From NCBI GenBank assembly GCA_029204225.1, contig CM055111.1, positions 22,463,355 through 22,527,354 on the forward strand: 64,000 nt of DNA, in the 5' to 3' direction. Positions 47,821 through 59,060 of the stretch are shown here, piece by piece. The position numbers and the translations under genes are program-made. A model generated the notes under the pieces. It made no database searches. It was not told the origin of the DNA and was given only the letters and a program-made list of their open reading frames with translations. The stretch is from Diphasiastrum complanatum (Eukaryota > Streptophyta > Lycopodiopsida > Lycopodiales > Lycopodiaceae). Each line of letters starts with the position of its first letter. The stretch's first letter is position 1.

Positions 47821-48099
47821 TGCATGGATAATCCACGCAGAAGATATCCACGCGTGGATATCTTTAACTTCCGGTCTAGTTCGGTGAACAAACTGAAATT
47901 TGTGTGGATTACGCGCATAAATTTTTTGGCGTCATGTGAAAAAAACACTAGTAGACTGGCCGGAGGCATATTCAATATTTTTTTGGCATGGATAATCCAC
48001 GCATGGATGTTCCACGCAAACAAAATTTTGGAAAATCGACTAAGTGTCGGGTCTCGCGTGGATACTTTGCGTGGATAAACACAGAGTTTTCTAGTTGTG
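47821..48099 (+). repeat. CACTA right terminus with subterminal repeats
   Basis: ATCCACGC or its complement GCGTGGAT occurs about six times in both orientations. ATGGATAATCCACGCA is present twice (47823 and 47988), and ATCCACGCGTGGAT forms a perfect palindrome (47849-47862). The end reads inward, on the minus strand, CACAACTAGAAAACTC, close to known CACTA termini. Subterminal motifs of this kind bind the element's own regulatory protein in En/Spm; for this element that is inference. Confidence 0.65.
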
Positions 48100-48653
48100 T
48101 CGTCTGTATGTTCTTTATTTGTTATAGTGATAAATTCAAACTGGAACAAGTAATTGTCCACATCTTTAGATGATGATCCCTTATGGCGCTGGGTTCGCCA
48201 TATTATTAGGTGGTGGATCAGGTGGATTAGGAGGATCTGGATCTGAACTATGTTCAGATGGTGATGATAGTTATGATAAAGAAGGTTATGGTTCTGAAAT
48301 GGGTTCGGAACCAAGATCAGACTGTATAGATTCTGATGAGTTTGTAGGACTTGGTGTTTTAACAGAACTTTACTTGAAAGAATCTACAAATGATGTAGTA
48401 GCATTAAGAAGATCGTTAAAGGCTTCAGGAGTTAATCTTGTTCTAACTGGTGAATTTCGCAAATTCTGCAGATACAAATCTCTAGATTTCCTATATGCTT
48501 CTAATCGTTGTGCATGTTCTAAATGTTGTTGTTCAATAGTTGCTTGTGACTATGCTTTTGGTATGCATTTCATGAAGAAGATTCATAGACTTAATACACT
48601 TAAAAATATTACAAAAGATGAAATTCATCTCCCCGACAATGGCGCCAAATTAT
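48100..48653 (-). pseudogene. Ty3/gypsy leader and gag N-terminal half
   Basis: The primer site TGGCGCCATTGTCGGGGA (minus, 48632-48649) is of tRNA-Asp type. Downstream, the minus strand encodes a Pro- and Asn-rich stretch, then KDVDNYLFQFEFITITNK near 48125-48180, typical of gypsy gag. It breaks at the CACTA end. The next gag residues, VRILSGLLRKQARIW, are at 34330-34385, so both belong to one element. Confidence 0.8.
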
Positions 48654-48813
48654 GTGGTAGCCTAGTCGTTATAGATTTCCACAAAATCAGTGAATTAAGT
48701 AGTATAAAAGGTCTGATCGTTTCCCAAGAGAGAGAATAATCTCTTCCTTTGTATGATAAGTGTATGTAAGAAGGTGAATGAAACGTAATATGTCATATTC
48801 ACAATGAATACTA
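48654..48813 (-). repeat. Gypsy 5' LTR, part
   Basis: TGTGGTAGCCTAGTCG and the following 150 bp match 30862 on. It is interrupted at 48813 by a copia LTR. I did not find the remainder downstream. Confidence 0.8.
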
Positions 48814-49074
48814 TGTCGGAAATAGGTGAGTAATGGAATGCGAAAACTTCCTACTTCCAATGTATGACTACGCCTATCAAAAATTGAACAAAGCAGTAGT
48901 GATGGAAATCACGTCCAATCTTTAGCAACTAACTTTCGCTAGATACTCAGTGATTATGTTGCCAAACATAAAGTATTGAATTCTCAGACAATTTCTATCA
49001 GTTTCAAAAGCAATACAGAGATACATGCATTTTGACACAAACTGAATGCAATAAGAAAATAGTATTGATTCAGA
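48814..49074 (-). repeat. Truncated 3' LTR of a copia element
   Basis: Starts TGTCGGAAATAGG and matches 50364-50624 closely, ending at GTATTGATTCA, where it is joined to the protease region by a deletion. Confidence 0.85.
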
Positions 49075-50075
49075 AAAACAAGATCAGATGCTAATGAGTG
49101 CAAGACAATAGCGGATAAGATTGGAAAATCTCATGATGATTGGTCATATGTTGAGTAGATCCAGAATTCAGAAACCACGAATCATCAAAATTTGTGTATT
49201 TTTCTTTGACCATAAAAGCGCCTTCGTCCATTTTGACTTGAGGAGATGTTGTAACTATATTTGCTTATCGATCAGGTTGCTTGGCTGCATTCTTTGCTTT
49301 GAGAATTCGACAATCCTGGATCTCATGGTTATTGCATTTGCAATACCTACAAAACATATTCTTCTTTGACAAATGTGGATTTGATGATTGTTCTTGACTT
49401 TGAGTCTGTTTCTGATTCGATGCAGATTGCTTGGAGATTTTATGCTTATGTCATTTTGAGCCCTTGTTGACATATAGAACATGAGACGAAGAGGTAGACA
49501 AAGTGTCTTGACTTCTTCGATTATCTTCTTGTAGCAACATAGTGATAACTCTGGTAAGAATTAAATCCAAGTGTGTCATGATGATCATCACCCAATTCTC
49601 ATATGTAGTGGGCAGGCTCGAAAGCAATGTCATTATTGCGTCTTGATCGTCTATGACTGATCCGACAACGGCCATCTGTTGTAAGAGATTTTTAAACTGG
49701 TTAATATGATTATGAAGAGAATCACCATTTGACATCTTGAGTGTGAAGAATTTTCTTCAAAGATGTAACTTAGTAGTTACATCTCTCACATCATATAGTG
49801 AGCTCAGGATGTCCCAAACTTCTTTTGAATTTTGGCTTCAGCTATGTGGCCATTTTGAGTATCTAATATATGGAGGATAATAAGCACAAAAGTTTTACCA
49901 TCATTTGATTTCCACTTTGAGTCTTTTGTGTCATCTTCACGTTTCACTTCAATACATGTAACAACACCCACAACTCGTTGGCGATTAACAAGGTCTTTAT
50001 CTTAAATTTCCACAAATGATAATTGGATCCATTCAGCTTGTTTGCGATAAGACCAACTTTATTTTGAGAATCCAT
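49075..50075 (-). pseudogene. Copia gag with zinc knuckle and start of protease
   Basis: Start at 50075: NKVGLIANKLNGSNYHLWKF. Then IDDQDAIMTLLSSLPTTYEN (49451-49735), zinc knuckle FCRYCKCNNHEIQDC (about 49300-49350), and protease WFLNSGSTQHMTNHH (about 49130-49165), where Asp of DSG is Asn. Integrase, RT and RNase H are absent. Confidence 0.8.
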
Positions 50076-50351
50076 CTGAAACTTAGTCCGTCATTTGTAT
50101 CGATGACGCTAAGATGTAGTGATGCCAACAACATGAAATCAATTCTCTGATACTAAAAGGATGAAAGGAACTAAAGAATATAATATCAATTTGACATCAT
50201 GAAAGATATCGAGTATTAGAGCTTTTCTCTCCGATATTAAAATGATATTAGGCCCTGATAGAGATCACAAGTCTGACCGTGATGATTCAAATAAAGAAGT
50301 AGTGATCTAGCACTGATACTATGATAGTATGTTATGATACCATGTAGGTAC

Positions 50352-50363
50352 GCTCTTATACCA
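50352..50363 (-). promoter_or_regulatory. Primer binding site variant
   Basis: Minus strand TGGTATAAGAGC directly after the LTR end at 50364. One base differs from the usual site. Confidence 0.75.
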
Positions 50364-51060
50364 TGTCGAAAATAGGTGAGTAATGGAATGCAAAAATTTC
50401 CTACTTCCAATGCATGACTACGCCTATCAAAAATTGAACAAAGCAGTAGTGATGGAAATCATGTCCAATTTTTAGCAACTAACTTTCGCTAGATACTAAG
50501 TGATTACGTAGCCAAACATAAAGTATTGAATTCTCAAACAATTTTTATCATTTACAAAAGCAATACAAAGATGCATGCATTCTGACACAAACTGAACGCA
50601 ATAAGAAAATAGTATTGATTCAAATACCGCATTTTTGCACATAATTTCTAATAGGCGAAAAATGCGAAAAAGGTGACACTGCATTTTTGCACGTAATTCC
50701 TAACAGGCGAAAAATGCGAAAAAGATGACACTGCATTTTTACATGCAATTCTTGACAGACGAAAAATGCGAAAAAGCCGACACTGTATTTTCACACAAGA
50801 TTTTTGACAGCGACACTGTCGGGTTTGTAGATAGAGAAAATGTGATGCTGTTGTCAAACTCCGTGTATTTCTGCAGATTGTGTAAAAACACATGTAATTT
50901 TGCAGACTTTATAAAGACACGAGAAAATTTGTAGAACTGGATAAACAGTTGGATGAAGATTGACAAAGATTTGGGAAGACCAAGAACCACTTGCCTTTTT
51001 GCCATCACTTCCAATGTCTTGATTTTCACTTTTGGTGAAGATCAAAAGAATGTAGAAGAA
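50364..51060 (-). repeat. 5' LTR of the same copia; right limit uncertain
   Basis: Begins TGTCGAAAATAGG. The first 260 bp match 48814-49074. It continues through the 52-bp array at 50629 and perhaps beyond 51060. No partner exists for that part, because the other LTR is truncated. Confidence 0.65.
50629..50836. repeat. 52-bp tandem array of hairpin-forming units
   Basis: Units start at 50629, 50681, 50733 and 50785 with exact 52-bp spacing. Each begins GCATTTTT and ends with GCGAAAAATGCG, so the unit can fold back on itself. The fourth unit is decayed. Confidence 0.9.
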
Positions 51061-53190
51061 TAGCTTTGTAAATTTTGATAGTTCACGTTCTTAACTTTTA
51101 CAAGCAAATGTTTTATGGTGTGTGATGATGGTTTTTTTTGGTTAATCCAACAATTTCAGCATTATGGAAAGGCTGTCATGATCTTTTTGTCTTTTAGAAG
51201 AAAAGTTGGACTTCTAAGTCTAAAATTGCTAAATACCAGTTTGTTATTGAATTCACGTGAAGAGATATGACATGATAAGATTATTTTTTATTATTAACCA
51301 AACAAAGTTGTTCTTCTTGCAATGGGTTTAATATTTTGATTACAAAATATGCCTGTCATTTTGGAGTTTTGAAATTGGCATGGATTCAAGAATATTCACG
51401 ATCAACATTCACAATAATCATGAGTATTCATGATCATCACATTAATCATAATCAATGCTTATAATAATCATGAGTATTCACAATAATCACGATCTGTATT
51501 CACAATTAGTATTCACAATAATCACGATCAATATTCAAGATATTTGCTTTCAATATTCACAATTTAAAATAATTGTCACCAACCATCAATCACATAGTCT
51601 TCGTGACCCATTAAAGTCAATTAATTCTTCATCGGATATATGGAAGACATTTTGTATACATCCTTATTAGACACAATAAAAATATATTGTCAAATGAATT
51701 ATCAAAACATATTGTCACTTGTCATATTTATTCATTCAAGCATGCGAGAGCACAAGAACAAAAAAAAAAATTGGAACATTGTGAAATCAAACATGCATCA
51801 GCTTTCAAGTCTCATACTCACATATGTGATTATTATATTCTGCATGTTCACAATCAAGCATGCAGTAATAAATTTGTTTGCTTGTTTTTTTTTCTATGCA
51901 TATGCATGCAGGCTATGCAAGTCACTTTTTGGCCATTCGCCAAATGTCGTTTGCTATTTTCCATTCTACAAGGCAAGGACAAAAACCACCTAAGACTAGG
52001 CCTGGCTCAGTAGGCACTAAAACCATGAAGAGTTTCAAAGTCAGAACGACTCTGAACATGGTTCAGAAGCAACTAAAGCTGATGGCAGTGAACGTAGTCT
52101 TATGCAACTTAGTTCAATAGCTCCACATGAGAAGATACATACGTCTTTACAAAGAACCAGCGACAAAACCAATTACTCACTATTTAAAGTATTCTAATTT
52201 CTAGATGAGAAGATATTGCTTGGGAATGAATCAATTTAACCTAAAAATATGAAAATAGCTCAGAACATGAAAATTTTGGAGGTAAAACCTGAAAAAAAAA
52301 ACTCTGCCTATGTCGAATTTAAAAAGTACATGTTTTATTAAGAGAAAGAAAAACTATGCATCAACAAGAACATAGAATGACATTTCAATTGTGGCTTATA
52401 GTGCAACTAATTAAAACTTAAAAACGGTCGTGGTAAGGATAATGTAGAATAACAAACAACCTAACATTCGATAACAAATAACTACCAAAGAAAGTTGCGC
52501 TAAGAGCATTAACTTACGTGAACTGTACAAAGAAATCTAGATAACCAAAGTGTTATTAGAATTGCATTCAAAGATAGTATATTTGAAGTATATGTTGAAA
52601 CTCCAACTATTTCATTTCCAAACACCCCTTTCCAAATTTCTTTCTTTACATAGCATCCTTGCGTCTAAGTTATAGGTGATTTGCTTTGAGCAACCAACTT
52701 TTTGCATTTCACTACCTTCTTGTGCAATAGCTTCTACTTCTATCAAATCGACATCACATTAAGTTTCTGATGTTACAAAGTCATTCACAGACTCACTGCT
52801 CAATGAACTCACATTTCAACAATCACATGTAAAGTAATAGTGAACCTAATATATACTAATTAATATTTGAATATTTATCATGTCACAATCTTAGAGTCAA
52901 GGCACAATATTATGCATAATTTTTAAGACAATAGATTTTTAGATATTGTAATCAGTTTTTAAAAGTAATGAAAATTTTTATTAGTAAGTATTTGTAGTTT
53001 TACAACTAAATATAAAAAAAATTAAAATTAATATTCATAAATGTAGTAAATTTCATGATGTAATATTTACAATATCATGATGCATGTTCACAATTGCAGA
53101 AAATAGATATCACAATTTACTATATATGAATTGATGAAAGTAGTAATAAGTGGTCACAATTTGTGCAATTGACTACTCACAATATTGAAA
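51061..53190. other. No gene seen; AT-rich with TATTCAC-type repeats
   Basis: Between 51390 and 51560 the words ATTCACAATAATCA(C/T)GA recur at irregular 20-40 bp spacing; related words return at 53470-53640. 51960-52120 reads QMVQ/KTMKSF-like open stretches without a family. I see no convincing gene. Confidence 0.4.
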
Positions 53191-53210
53191 TCTATATTAA
53201 GAAATTTCAG

Positions 53211-53265
53211 TAGAGCATTGGGCTTTTAACCTAATGGTCGCAGGTTCAAGTCCTGCTATACCCAA
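53211..53265 (+). tRNA. trnK: Truncated mitochondrial-type tRNA-Lys(UUU) fragment
   Basis: GTAGAGCATT, GGGCTTTTAACC (anticodon TTT in a 7-base loop), GCAGGTTCAAGTCCTGC (T arm) and TATACCCA match my memory of plant mitochondrial tRNA-Lys. The first part, with the 5' acceptor strand and half of the D arm, is missing, so it cannot make a functional tRNA. It is probably a nuclear insertion of mitochondrial DNA; the sequence to about 53395 may belong to it. Confidence 0.75.
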
Positions 53266-54240
53266 ACCTTTTTCAACAAGAAAGTATATGTAATTAAGTA
53301 ATTGTGGGAGTTCGTATAAGCATCATATTACGTATAGTTCCTTTTCTGGAGGAAGGGGATCGTATATGAGCCATGGGCTAAGCCCCAACCATAGATATTT
53401 ATGAGAGCAACCACAAATATCATGATATTTTGTACTGACTAATTCCATGATTTGATATAATTAATGAAATTCACATTTGATATCAAAACAAATCACGATT
53501 TACTATTTACGATTGAATATTCATAACTTTAGTATTTAGAAAAGTTGACATTTCTATTCCCAATTGCAGTATTCACAGTTTCACAATCAAAATTCAAAGT
53601 ATTCACGTTTCAATATTCACGTTTTAGTATTCACACCTCAATCCATCAACTCCTCATCCAACCTGCAAAAAGGTCAAACACAAAATAGACAAAGAAAAGA
53701 GATAGAGGGTGGTGAGTAGTAGCAACAATAGATGAGAGAAGAAAAGAGGGTGAAACATAATTGAGCTTGCAAGTAACAGGAGAAGCTATGTGTTCTTTTT
53801 TCTAGCATGTCTCTTTTGGCACATACATGTGCATTGTAAGCGTATTACCGAAAATAACATTTGAATCCATTATGCATTATACAAGAGAAATTAAAAACAA
53901 CTATGTTGCTAAAAAAAAGCGTACTTTTTCAATGTGAATATACATTTCAAAACTAAAATAGTAATTTATGGTACAAAACATTGATAAATTAATAAAGAAA
54001 CACCTAATAATCATAAAAGTATTAGTCGATAAATCACTCATTTTACGTTAAAAATTTATTAATAAGGCCAAACAGGAGTCATTTTACACTAATCTAACTT
54101 GGTTAAGTAGCTTAAACTCAAAGTATTCATGTCTCCCCAACATGTGGCTCATTAAGCGATTAATCTAGGATTCAAACATAAAAAGTACAATGTCTATGTA
54201 CTTCGAAACACTGCGTAAGAGTGCTACATTTCACATAGGG
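53266..54240. other. No gene seen
   Basis: Possible mitochondrial-derived flank to about 53395. Then AT-rich sequence with TATTCAC words (53470-53640) and no frame. Confidence 0.4.
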
Positions 54241-54734
54241 AATAGAATAGAATGAAAATTAGTATAAAGAACCCCGACCTAGAGTTGAATAGAGTAAAAA
54301 GCAGTTCGAGAAACCTTGGCCCATGGTTCAAAGGAAAAGAGTGACGTATCAAACGGTCCAAGAGGAGTAAAACCTGTCCCATGGTTCAAATGAGAAGCCT
54401 TTCAAAAAAGCATATTGTCTCCCACCTTCCAAAAAACAAGAAGGAAAGTAACTTTCAACCTTGGGTTCAAAGTAAGGAAAACATATGGGTGAACCCTGGG
54501 GTGGATCCTTAGGATCAATCCCTGGGTTCAAAGCAAGGAAATCAACCTCTGGGTTCAAAGTAAAGAAAAACTCATGGATGAATCTTAGGGACAATTCTAG
54601 GGATCGATTCCAAGCCTTAGCCATGGTTTTCTTTCGATGTGGCCACCAAAAATCTGTTGCAGTCGTCGTTGAGGCCATTGCTGACATGCCATCGTTGACA
54701 GTCCCGCACTGATAGGCCATAGCTGCTTCAAAAC
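54241..54734. repeat. Dispersed GGTTCAAAGxAAGGAAA motif
   Basis: A word of the form CCxTGGTTCAAAG or CCTGGGTTCAAAG(T/C)AAGGAAA occurs at about 54320, 54376, 54460, 54521 and 54549. A minus-strand frame of 133 codons (54349-54750) covers them and resembles nothing I know; it is likely incidental. Confidence 0.5.
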
Positions 54735-55594
54735 TGTTGAAAATTGTCACTTCTCACTTGTCATTTTTTATTGTAAATAAAGATCAATCATGAGAACAAT
54801 GTTCATGATCTGATTTCACACGTGTGGAGCCTATTCCCACGTGTGAAAGAAACTACTTTTTATACTTGTAAATATCTATTTTGATTTTGTATCAATCAAT
54901 TAGTGTGAACATGATATGACTAGTTTTTAGTCAAGTTGACTAGTCACCTAGAAATTAGCTTTTCCTTGCATGTGCATGAGTAAATGCTCCCACATGGCAA
55001 GTGGATGTTCACACGTGTGTATAGAGTTCTAGAAGATAAGAGTTGACCATTTTTCTTAGATCCTATTTTGTAGGGAATATTCCTATATTCTAGGAGACTA
55101 GCTCTTTGGATTTTAGCCATATTCTAGAAGGTCAACTTTGGATAAGGATCAAGGATGGATCAAATGAATAGATATGAGTGGTGTGGCACTCTTCACACAT
55201 GTGAAGACCTGCTGGATTGTACCAGACTCGTGGATGTACTTGATCCATAAAAGGATCATCATTTTGCTAATGAGATTGATGAGACTTTTGCATTCTACAC
55301 TTTTGTGAGATTTCTAGTCAATAGAATTGTGATTTTAATGAATGATTGCTATCAAGAACCAAAGTACTTGTTGTTTCAGGTGCAGGCCGTACTGTGGATA
55401 GTACTCCACACGTGTGAGGCTGCTTTCACTAGTTTATGAAGTTTTTATCCATTGCTCTTGCTTAAATCTAAGTGTAGTGAATCTAGATCAAGATCTAAAG
55501 TGTAGAACTTGATAGATCCATTGATTAAGCAACCAATAACTGTCTATGATTGTTAAGTACAATCAGTAATGTCCTAAAAACTAAAATTTTATCA
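54735..55594 (+). repeat. 5' LTR of a plus-strand copia element
   Basis: Starts about TGTTGAAAATTG and ends AAATTTTATCA before the primer-site variant TGGTATTAGAGC (55595-55606). It carries CACACGTGTG at 54827-54836, 55010-55019 and 55407-55416, CCCACGTGTG near 54847, and CACACATGTG at 55194-55203. The left edge is approximate. Confidence 0.7.
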
Positions 55595-55606
55595 TGGTAT
55601 TAGAGC
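55595..55606 (+). promoter_or_regulatory. Primer binding site variant
   Basis: TGGTATTAGAGC, one base from the common initiator tRNA-Met site. Confidence 0.75.
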
Positions 55607-56187
55607 TAAGTAAGAGAGTGATCATTTTATTTATAAAACTTGCAAAGATCATTGGCAAAATTTGTTTTTGGCCAATATTAGTGAGGGCGAGTTCATCTAG
55701 AGTGATAGCTTGTTTCTATTTGGATCAAATCAACTTGGAGGCTGTGTATGTACTTTTCACATGTGTGAAACCATACATCAACTTTCATTTCAAGTTCGTT
55801 TGTGTTTTTTGGTCCTATAATCTCAATTCTAGTCCAAATCTAGTGCTTCTTAAAGCATAGTATTGATCTAGATTCAATCTAGCTAATGCCTATGACCAAA
55901 CAAAGTTTTGGATCATTGAAGCATTTCTTTTTGGAGTTTAAGATTAGATTTAAGAGGCTGATTTGTTCAGATCCTTAGTTGAAGTGAAACCTCTAAGAAA
56001 AGTGTAAAACAAAACTTTTTGTGAGAGTGAAAGCTAGGAATTTTTTCAAGATCTAATTGTGTATCATTCAAGCTTGTGTGCTAGTTTGATAGAGACAAGG
56101 CTATAGGCAATCTTGTGAGCTTTAGGCCTTTCATAGATCTTTAAAATTCAGAAATCTTTGTGATTTTAGAAGAGCATTCATTCTACA

Positions 56188-57079
56188 ATGTCATCCATGG
56201 GTGGTTATTTGTTGGAATCAAGTGAGAGACTCACTTCCACAAATTATTCCATTTGGAAAGTGAGGATGGAATCACTCCTAGTGATTCATGACCTCTTTGA
56301 CATAGTTCTAGGAGTTGAGGAAGAGCCTCAAGCTCCCCAAGAACAAACCAAATACAAGAAGAGAGCACAATTAGCTCCACATTGCATAAAGTTGAATGTA
56401 CGCAATGACCTCTTGAAGGAGGTGTCTTCTTGTGCCTCATCAAAAGAGGCTTGGGATTCATTAAAGAGTATCTATGAATCCAATAAAACTTCAAGAATCC
56501 TCATGCTAAGAAATCAAGTCTTTCAAAGCATGAAAGGAAGTGGAGAGAGTGAATATTTCCTTAGGATCAAATCTCTTAACAAGGAATTGAGTGCTATAGG
56601 AGAAAAGATCAAAGATCAAGAGCTAGTACAAATCATATTGAATGGCCTAGGTGATGAGTTCACCAACTTGGTCCAATAATTTGCTATTCAAGACACTCTT
56701 CCATCCATTGAAAAGTTGCACAATGTTCTTGTGGTCGAGGAGAGTAGACTCCTACACTTCAAGACAAGAATGGAAGGCATGTCACTTAATGGAGGAGAGG
56801 AGAAAACAAACTTTACATCCAAAGGCAAGAAGAAACAACATCCATTCAAGAAGAATCAAGGCAAGGAGGCCGAAATAAAGAATGGAGGATAAACTTCCAA
56901 AGGCAAGGTGAAGAACAAGGCAAAGCTCAAGTCTTTCTTTTGTGGGAAGAAAGGACACTTTGCCTCAGAATGCTACTTGAAGAAGAATCAACAAGCAAAT
57001 GGAGATCAAGGGAACATTGCTCAAGAGGAAGAAGATTAGGATGGATTCAACACATCCTTAATGGTTGCATCTACGTTCT
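56188..57079 (+). pseudogene. Copia gag, lightly damaged
   Basis: From ATG at 56188: YLLESSERLTSTNYSIWKV, then APQEQTKYKKRAQL, SSKEAWDSLKSIYES and LVQIILNGLGDEFTNLVQ, with a stop at 56677-56679. The frame goes on with FAIQDTLPSIEKLHN and a Lys-rich stretch, another stop near 56890, and a zinc knuckle FFCGKKGHFASEC whose first Cys is replaced (near 56935-56975). It ends at 57079, where an inverted LTR begins. Similar to residues 1-260 of the young element. Confidence 0.85.
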
Positions 57080-57522
57080 TGATAAAATTCCAGTTTTTAG
57101 GACATTATTGATTGTACTTAACAAAGAGAGTTATTGGTTGCTTAATCAATGGATCTATCAAGTTCTACACTTTAGATCTTAATCTAGATTCATTACACTT
57201 AGATTTAAGCAAGAGCAATGGATCAAAACTTCATCAACTAGTGAAAGCGGCCTCACACATGTGGAGTACTGTCCACAGTACGGCCTGCACCTCAGAAACA
57301 ACAAGTACTTTGGTTCTTGATAGCAATCATTCATTAAAATCACAATTCTATTGACTAGAAATCTCACAAAAGTGTAGAATGCAAAAGTCTCATCAATCTC
57401 ATTAGTAAAATGATGATCCTTTTATGGATCAAGTACATCCACGAGTCTGGTACAATCCAACAGGTCTTCACACGTGTGAAGAGTGCCACATCACTCAGAT
57501 CTATTCATGTGATCCATCCTTG
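57080..57522 (-). repeat. Inverted LTR fragment, mirror of 55150-55594
   Basis: The reverse complement of this segment matches 55150-55594 along its length, including GCAGGCCGTACTGTG and the AAATTTTATCA end. It contains a perfect 16-bp palindrome CTTCACACGTGTGAAG (57466-57481), where the other arm has CTTCACACATGTGAAG. It is truncated at 57522. Confidence 0.85.
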
Positions 57523-58430
57523 TAGAAAGAAGCCTCAGGATATGCCATGACATAGGTAGCTGTGTCATGGTAGTGACAGGGTGAAGGTTGTGCCTTCTAC
57601 AATCCGATTTCAATTTTCAGAGGCAAACTAGTGAACGTCAACATGAATATGTTTTTGTCTTGACAGCTTGTTATTGTGCTTGTAATATATGCCAAACACC
57701 TCACCAAACTTCTTGAACTCCTTAAAAAATCCTCTCCCCTCCTCCTAAGAAAATGCCACCTCTCCTCTATAAGACTCGTCTACATAGAGCTACTTCTTTC
57801 ATGTTTCATCAAAAAATATATGGTGTATATACGTGCGGCAGAAAGAAAAACATAGAGATCTAGCACACTTTGTGAAACATGTTGGATATGAGCAGCATAT
57901 GGAAGAAAAGAAGATTATGCTTATGCTATGCAATAACGCACCTTGAACGGACATGATTGACAACCTATAGACACAAAGTTTAACAGAGCAATGGAGCAAA
58001 GAAAGAAATAGCACAGGTCTGTTGATCGCGAACGTAAGAAAAATGAGCACACAAAAAGCTAATCTCCCTGAATGTCATAAAACGTAAAGTACAGAGTCTG
58101 ATCCTTAAAGCAGACAACAAGTTGTATGCCAAGAACTTCCAGCTTCCAAGTTCCAGCAATGCCTACATCCTACCATCTAGTCATACCCATTAGACGTGGT
58201 CATTCAAGCCAACATTAACCAAAACGATTTCACATTCAAAAGAGAACTATATTCTAACTATCGCTAACTTAACTAGTTTCAGATTATGAGACAGTTCCTA
58301 TCCTGACTACTTTTGAATTGTCACTTGACAAGGATAAAATAGCTTGTACCGCCTATTAAACACAAAAGGGTAAGCCGAATTTGCATCAGGGAGCACATTT
58401 GACCTGCCTTTTGCAATTTTCCAGAAGATT
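57523..58430. other. No gene seen
   Basis: Mixed sequence with no family signature; a minus-strand open stretch (57799-58050) shows no known domain. Confidence 0.4.
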
Positions 58431-59027
58431 TTGTACAAACAATCAGTGGCAAGATCCCTGTTAGCTTTCAATCCATCACAAATTCATCCATTAACTATTA
58501 GATTTACAAGTTGTTCCTCCATTTGCAATGGGGCTAGGGTTAGAAGAGCTATTCCCTTTGTGTTGCTCACACCTCCCCTTGCCTACCTCCTCCTCCTCCT
58601 GCTTACGGAGGTGTCATGCTTTCGTTTATGGGCAGCCCTAACTAGGGACCTGGCTATGGCTGGCTATGCAAGAGGCCTTGTAAACCCTAACATTTACTCT
58701 GGCTATACCCTATACACTTTGCGTTATGTTTGGAATAAACAGGCAAGTACTGTCATCAGAGAACATGCAAGTAATCAGGCTCGCATGTCCACCAGAAGGC
58801 AACTTGCTCATGATTATGCAAAGAGTATCTCAAAACATGCATGCTTAGCCCTCCACCAAGGTCTAGACCTTAATTGTTTCGACCACTACCACAATTCAAC
58901 CTTTAACTTTAACTTTATTCCAAACTCCATTGACCTACCTAAACACATAGTATTGCCTTTGCAAGCCAAAAATTGTGATTCTAGAAGGCGAAAATTTTTG
59001 AAAACCTTTGCAAGCCCAAAATTGTGA
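58431..59027 (+). CDS. Open frame of unknown nature, 198 codons
   Basis: The frame has a hydrophobic stretch LLTPPLAYLLLLLLTEVSC near residue 46 and is otherwise without a known pattern. Its last residues run into a 55-bp duplication at 58957-59060. No splice or homology support. It is probably a chance frame; I list it because it is the longest in a 3-kb stretch. Confidence 0.2.
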   Translation: MYKQSVARSLLAFNPSQIHPLTIRFTSCSSICNGARVRRAIPFVLLTPPLAYLLLLLLTEVSCFRLWAALTRDLAMAGYARGLVNPNIYSGYTLYTLRYVWNKQASTVIREHASNQARMSTRRQLAHDYAKSISKHACLALHQGLDLNCFDHYHNSTFNFNFIPNSIDLPKHIVLPLQAKNCDSRRRKFLKTFASPKL

Positions 59028-59060
59028 TACAAGATGTAAAAGGCAAAAAATTTCAAAAAC
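58957..59060. repeat. Tandem duplication of about 53 bp
   Basis: CCTTTGCAAGCC(C/A)AAAATTGTGAT followed by AAGGCGAAAATTT- or AAGGCAAAAAATTT-type sequence occurs twice in succession. Confidence 0.8.

Noticed and set aside
48170-48739. 189-codon plus-strand frame
   Set aside because: It is antisense to gypsy gag, leader and LTR, including the primer site; no independent support.
51640-52120. Overlapping plus-strand frames of 80-117 codons
   Set aside because: Three frames overlap in AT-rich sequence; none has a domain or consensus splice sites.
54349-54750. 133-codon minus-strand frame as a gene
   Set aside because: It spans a dispersed repeat and an LTR start, with no family resemblance or splice support.
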